NCBI GenBank assembly: GCA_003671195.1
Contig: QWPJ01000012.1
Location: forward strand, 1-64,000
Reading direction: 5' to 3'
From: Planctomycetota bacterium
Lineage (GTDB): Bacteria; Planctomycetota; Planctomycetia; Pirellulales; Pirellulaceae
DNA: 64,000 bases
Positions 61,153 to 64,000 of this stretch are shown here, piece by piece (the stretch's first letter is position 1; every line of letters begins with the position of its first letter). Both the position numbers and the translations under genes were made by a program. The notes under the pieces are model-generated. The model was not told where the DNA came from. It did not search any database and worked only from the letters and a program-made list of their open reading frames with translations.

Positions 61153-62319
61153 ATGGACATTTTCCGTCCAGGGCTTTGGATATTTCTTGCATTTTTTGCG
61201 GTACAGGTCGCAATCGCACAGGACGCGATCGAGGAGGGGCAGGAGAAGCAGGTTGCCGAGACATTCGCACAAGCTCTTGAGGCGCTGCGCAAAGAGCACA
61301 ATCTTCCGGGTCTGATCGCTGGTCAGTTTGACACTCAGCGACTTCTTCATGTCCAAGCCGTGGGGTTTCGACGTTCGGGATCGCGGGATCCTTTGTTGGC
61401 CGAGCATCCGATGCATCTCGGATCGTGTACCAAGAGTATGACTGCAACGTTGGTGGCGATGGCCATCGACGAAGGCCTGCTTAGTTGGGATACGACGCTT
61501 GGTGAGGTTTTTGCGTCCGATGCCAAGGTGACCGGTTCGAATTGGGCGAATGTGACGATCCGGCAGATGATGCATCACACCAGCGGCGCGCCTGCCAATC
61601 CGCCTTGGTCGCAGTTTGCCGATCCTTCAAGGCCGATCCGTGAGCATCGCCGAGGCGCGATCCATTGGTGGATGGATCAACCTCGGGAGCCGAAGCGAGC
61701 CGAGGGCAATGCGTCTGGTTTTCTTTACTCGAATTTGGGGTACATGGCCCTTGGCGGGGTGCTCGAGCAGCTTCGTGACGAGGATTGGGAGGAACAGATC
61801 CAGGAGCGTCTTTTTTCGCCCTTGGGGATGGGATCGGCGGGATTCGGGATACCATCGAAAGTGCTTGGAGATAAGGTACCCTGGGGGCATATCCGCCCTG
61901 GTGGTATTCTCATGGCTCTCGAGAGGGACAATCCCCGAGCGCTTGGACCTGCTGGCACCGTCTATGCGAGCATGGAGGATTGGGTCCGTTACCTCCAAGT
62001 CCATTTGCGGCGAAAAAGCAGCGAGACACCGGAGCTGAAGCTTTCTGCGGAATCGTTTGATCGTTTGCATCAACCTGAACCGGGCCAGATGTACGCGGGG
62101 GGATGGAATGTGATCCGGCGGGGCTGGTCGGCCGGTCCGATCTATATGCACAACGGTTCGAACACGGTTTGGTACTGTGTGGTTTTTTTGGCTCCTGCCG
62201 AGGGGCGAGGCATTTTTGCGGCGAGCAACTTTGGGCTCGATGCGGCAGGACCGTGCGATGAAGCACTACAATGGATGCTCAAGAATCTGCCGCTGGGAAC
62301 CGAATCTAAATCACCTTAA
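61153..62319 (+). CDS. Serine hydrolase, beta-lactamase/class C-like
   Basis: From ATG 61153 the product is 388 residues. It has a signal peptide (LWIFLAFFAVQVAIAQ) and the penicillin-binding fold with SxxK at Ser91-Lys94 (LGSCTKSMTATLVA), YSN in FLYSNLGYMALGG, and HNGSN in the position of the third motif. FSPLGMGSAGFG is typical. Such exported hydrolases act as esterases, D-amino-peptidases or beta-lactamases; the activity is not decidable. The frame is open back to 60979, through direct repeats (attcacgacagg twice at 61055-61090); ATG 61099 is an alternative start, but the signal begins better at 61153. The next gene starts 11 bp after its stop. Confidence 0.9.
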   Translation: MDIFRPGLWIFLAFFAVQVAIAQDAIEEGQEKQVAETFAQALEALRKEHNLPGLIAGQFDTQRLLHVQAVGFRRSGSRDPLLAEHPMHLGSCTKSMTATLVAMAIDEGLLSWDTTLGEVFASDAKVTGSNWANVTIRQMMHHTSGAPANPPWSQFADPSRPIREHRRGAIHWWMDQPREPKRAEGNASGFLYSNLGYMALGGVLEQLRDEDWEEQIQERLFSPLGMGSAGFGIPSKVLGDKVPWGHIRPGGILMALERDNPRALGPAGTVYASMEDWVRYLQVHLRRKSSETPELKLSAESFDRLHQPEPGQMYAGGWNVIRRGWSAGPIYMHNGSNTVWYCVVFLAPAEGRGIFAASNFGLDAAGPCDEALQWMLKNLPLGTESKSP

Positions 62320-62329
62320 ACACATAGCC

Positions 62330-63832
62330 ATGAACACTCTTTCCCGATCGCTCTGGTTGCTGGTCTTGGTTTTTTATTCCGTCGGCAACGCCCAGGAAGT
62401 GTCGCCTAAAAATGTAATCCGGGCGGAGAATCTCAATGCTGGAAGTCGAGACTGGCAATTGACCCGTGTGCGGGTCGACGCGAGCCGATATCGCTCGCCG
62501 TGGATTGAGGGATATTGTTCGCGACAGAGTGTACGTGCAGGAGAGTCGATCGACATTTATGTTTCGACGCAACCGGCTCGTTCGTTTCAACTCGAGATTT
62601 TCCGGACTGGGTATTATGATGGTGCGGGGGCTCGGTTGATGTCCAAGGTCGGTCCGATCGAGGGCAAGACACAGGCGACACCGGAGCTCGGTGAAAAAAA
62701 TCTCAACGAGTGCCGATGGGAATCGAGTCACCGTTTGACGATACCCAACGATTGGGTATCGGGGGTGTATCTTGGACGTTTGACTACGATTCCCGAATCG
62801 GACCAGGAGCCTTATTGGCAAAGCTATGTGATCTTTGTCGTGACTGACGATCGGCCTTGCGATGTTCTGTTTCAATGTTCGGACAATACTTGGCAGGCTT
62901 ACAATACCTGGCCGAGCAAGTACTCGGTCTACACCGATCCGAAGGGGAATCAAGGGCCGTGGGCCGACGTGAGCTTTGATCGACCTTATGGACGCGAGGC
63001 GCAGTTTGATAGTGTGGTCAACGATCCGCTGACGCAAGGCTCCGGCGAGTATTTACCGTTTGAGTTTCCGCTGGCCTTTTGGCTTGAGCAGCACGGCTAT
63101 GATGTTTCGTACTGTTGCAACAGCGATATGCTGACACCGGACCGGGGGCTCAAAGCGAAAGCCTTTATCAGTGTAGGGCATGACGAGTACTGGGATATTC
63201 GCCAATTCCGATCGGTCGAGACGATGCGGGATCAGGGGGTCAGCTTGCTGTTTCTCTCTGGCAACAGTGTTTGTTGGGTATCGCCGTTTCGCGACGGTTT
63301 TGATGGGCGTCAAAACCGCATTTTTTTTCGGGGTGGGCCTTATGGGGCCGACCGACCGATCGCCGAGGCGCGGGCCAAGGAGCACGGTCCGTTTCCCGAG
63401 CGAGGGCCAGACGAAGGTTTTTTGATGGGAGCTAGGAATGTCGAGCCGGTCAACGGTGGTGGGGATTGGATATGTACGATGCCTGAACATTGGATTTTTC
63501 GCGGGACCGGGATCCAGCAAGGCGAGTCGATTCCGGGATTGATCGGTTGGGAGTATCACGGGGACCCGGCCGAGATTCCGGGGCTTGCGGTCGTCGGGAC
63601 GGGAAAGGCTTGGGTTTCAGGCCAAACGCCTCAAACGTGGACCGCGACGGTTTATGAGGGTCCCAAGGGGAACGTCGTGTTCAATGCATCGAGTATTTTT
63701 TGGGCTCAGGGACTTTCGGATCCACCGGGCCATACGTTGCCATGGTCTCACTGGAGTAGGCCCCACGGCCCGGATGCTCGCGTTCAGGGGATCACCAAGA
63801 ACGTGCTCGAGCGAGCGATTGGGAAACGCTAG
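62330..63832 (+). CDS. N,N-dimethylformamidase-beta-like secreted protein
   Basis: From ATG 62330 the product is 500 residues with a signal peptide (LWLLVLVFYSVGNAQ). It resembles the large subunit of N,N-dimethylformamidase: an N-terminal beta domain (YCSRQSVRAGESIDIYVSTQ, FRTGYYDGAGARL), then the core (QCSDNTWQAYNTW, FEFPLAFWLEQHGYDVSYCC, AFISVGHDEYWDI) with the C-terminal VVGTGKAWVSGQTP and FNASSIFWAQGLSDPPGH. The characterised enzyme uses iron bound by Tyr and Glu; conserved Tyr and Glu residues are present, but the exact ligands cannot be assigned by eye. Substrates of such planctomycete proteins are unknown. It is probably cotranscribed with the serine hydrolase. Confidence 0.88.
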   Translation: MNTLSRSLWLLVLVFYSVGNAQEVSPKNVIRAENLNAGSRDWQLTRVRVDASRYRSPWIEGYCSRQSVRAGESIDIYVSTQPARSFQLEIFRTGYYDGAGARLMSKVGPIEGKTQATPELGEKNLNECRWESSHRLTIPNDWVSGVYLGRLTTIPESDQEPYWQSYVIFVVTDDRPCDVLFQCSDNTWQAYNTWPSKYSVYTDPKGNQGPWADVSFDRPYGREAQFDSVVNDPLTQGSGEYLPFEFPLAFWLEQHGYDVSYCCNSDMLTPDRGLKAKAFISVGHDEYWDIRQFRSVETMRDQGVSLLFLSGNSVCWVSPFRDGFDGRQNRIFFRGGPYGADRPIAEARAKEHGPFPERGPDEGFLMGARNVEPVNGGGDWICTMPEHWIFRGTGIQQGESIPGLIGWEYHGDPAEIPGLAVVGTGKAWVSGQTPQTWTATVYEGPKGNVVFNASSIFWAQGLSDPPGHTLPWSHWSRPHGPDARVQGITKNVLERAIGKR

Positions 63833-63949
63833 GATCGGCTATTAGGATCGGCCAATTTGCGGCAGTGGGATTTGCTGGGTATTTCTCAGTTGACTCAGAG
63901 TTTCCAGATTCGCTAATCTACCAGTGGCTAGCTTGGATTAGGACGAGAA

Positions 63950-64000
63950 ATGGATTTTCGTCTGAGGAATTCGCCTGACAACCTACCCCTACAAAAAATC
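63950..64000 (+). CDS. Possible start of a gene cut by the window end
   Basis: An ATG at 63950 preceded by AGGA six bases upstream opens a frame with no stop to the edge (MDFRLRNSPDNLPLQKI). The visible 17 residues are hydrophilic and give no family. Two copies of aggatcggc lie at about 63832 and 63847 in the gap before it. Confidence 0.3.
   Translation, partial: MDFRLRNSPDNLPLQKI

Overview
The window reads as chromosome of a planctomycete, most likely a Pirellula/Rhodopirellula-type bacterium. This rests on gene content: three full sulfatases, the planctomycete cytochrome families (DUF1549/DUF1553, DUF1587/DUF1592, PSCyt1-WD40) paired with twin-arginine DUF1501 and DUF1552 proteins, a BBP7-type outer-membrane barrel, a Rhodopirellula/Verrucomicrobium-type ECF sigma factor, DUF1080/PQQ-type dehydrogenases, a Gfo/Idh/MocA oxidoreductase with a Tat signal, and many short palindromic intergenic repeats. 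No rRNA, prophage or CRISPR array is visible; one tRNA-Ser(UGA) is present. All assignments are from reading the translations and motifs; no database search was run.

Layout. 1-5050: an array of seven 13-bp palindromes, a hypothetical protein, a MacB-type permease with its HlyD-type adaptor, and a PolB-like exonuclease. 5251-7815: an inositol-monophosphatase-family gene converging on a BBP7 barrel gene with a shared terminator. 8013-13619: polyphosphate kinase ppk1 divergent from an OprO/P-like porin and a PiT phosphate transporter, a phosphate uptake/storage module; a copy of a sulfatase tail lies just downstream of ppk1. 13771-22333: a sulfatase, then a divergent run of ECF sigma factor, putative anti-sigma factor, small secreted protein, metallophosphatase, sulfatase and a YHYH-PEBP fusion. 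22823-36782: two planctomycete cytochrome modules (DUF1592 + DUF1552; DUF1549/1553 + DUF1501 + PPC + PSCyt1-WD40), invaded by two different REP-associated transposase genes, each beside its own palindromic repeat family. 37193-46428: amidase, third sulfatase, a large membrane-anchored protein of unknown role, ApbE, a site-2 protease and an NHL protein. 46828-50335: small accessory genes (DUF5990, DUF559, DUF3050, AlkB) among repeat cassettes, plus the tRNA. 50729-53463: two cystathionine-synthase/lyase-type PLP enzymes followed by a stand-alone acyl carrier protein. 53555-63832: a candidate structured RNA, then oxidoreductase, TPR protein, DUF1080-PQQ dehydrogenase, small membrane protein, PQQ-repeat protein, YugP-type protease, serine hydrolase and a DmfB-like protein; a possible gene start runs off the right edge.

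Most secreted proteins point to degradation of sulfated or complex organic matter in the periplasm and outer membrane. The least ordinary features are: two RAYT/REP systems, one of which has put a 60-bp palindrome pair in frame into a large cytochrome gene; an intrinsic terminator lying inside the first codons of a PQQ-repeat gene; an inositol-phosphatase reading frame with no stop before its terminator; and a promoter-hairpin-T-run unit at 53555-53765 that looks like an undescribed small RNA.
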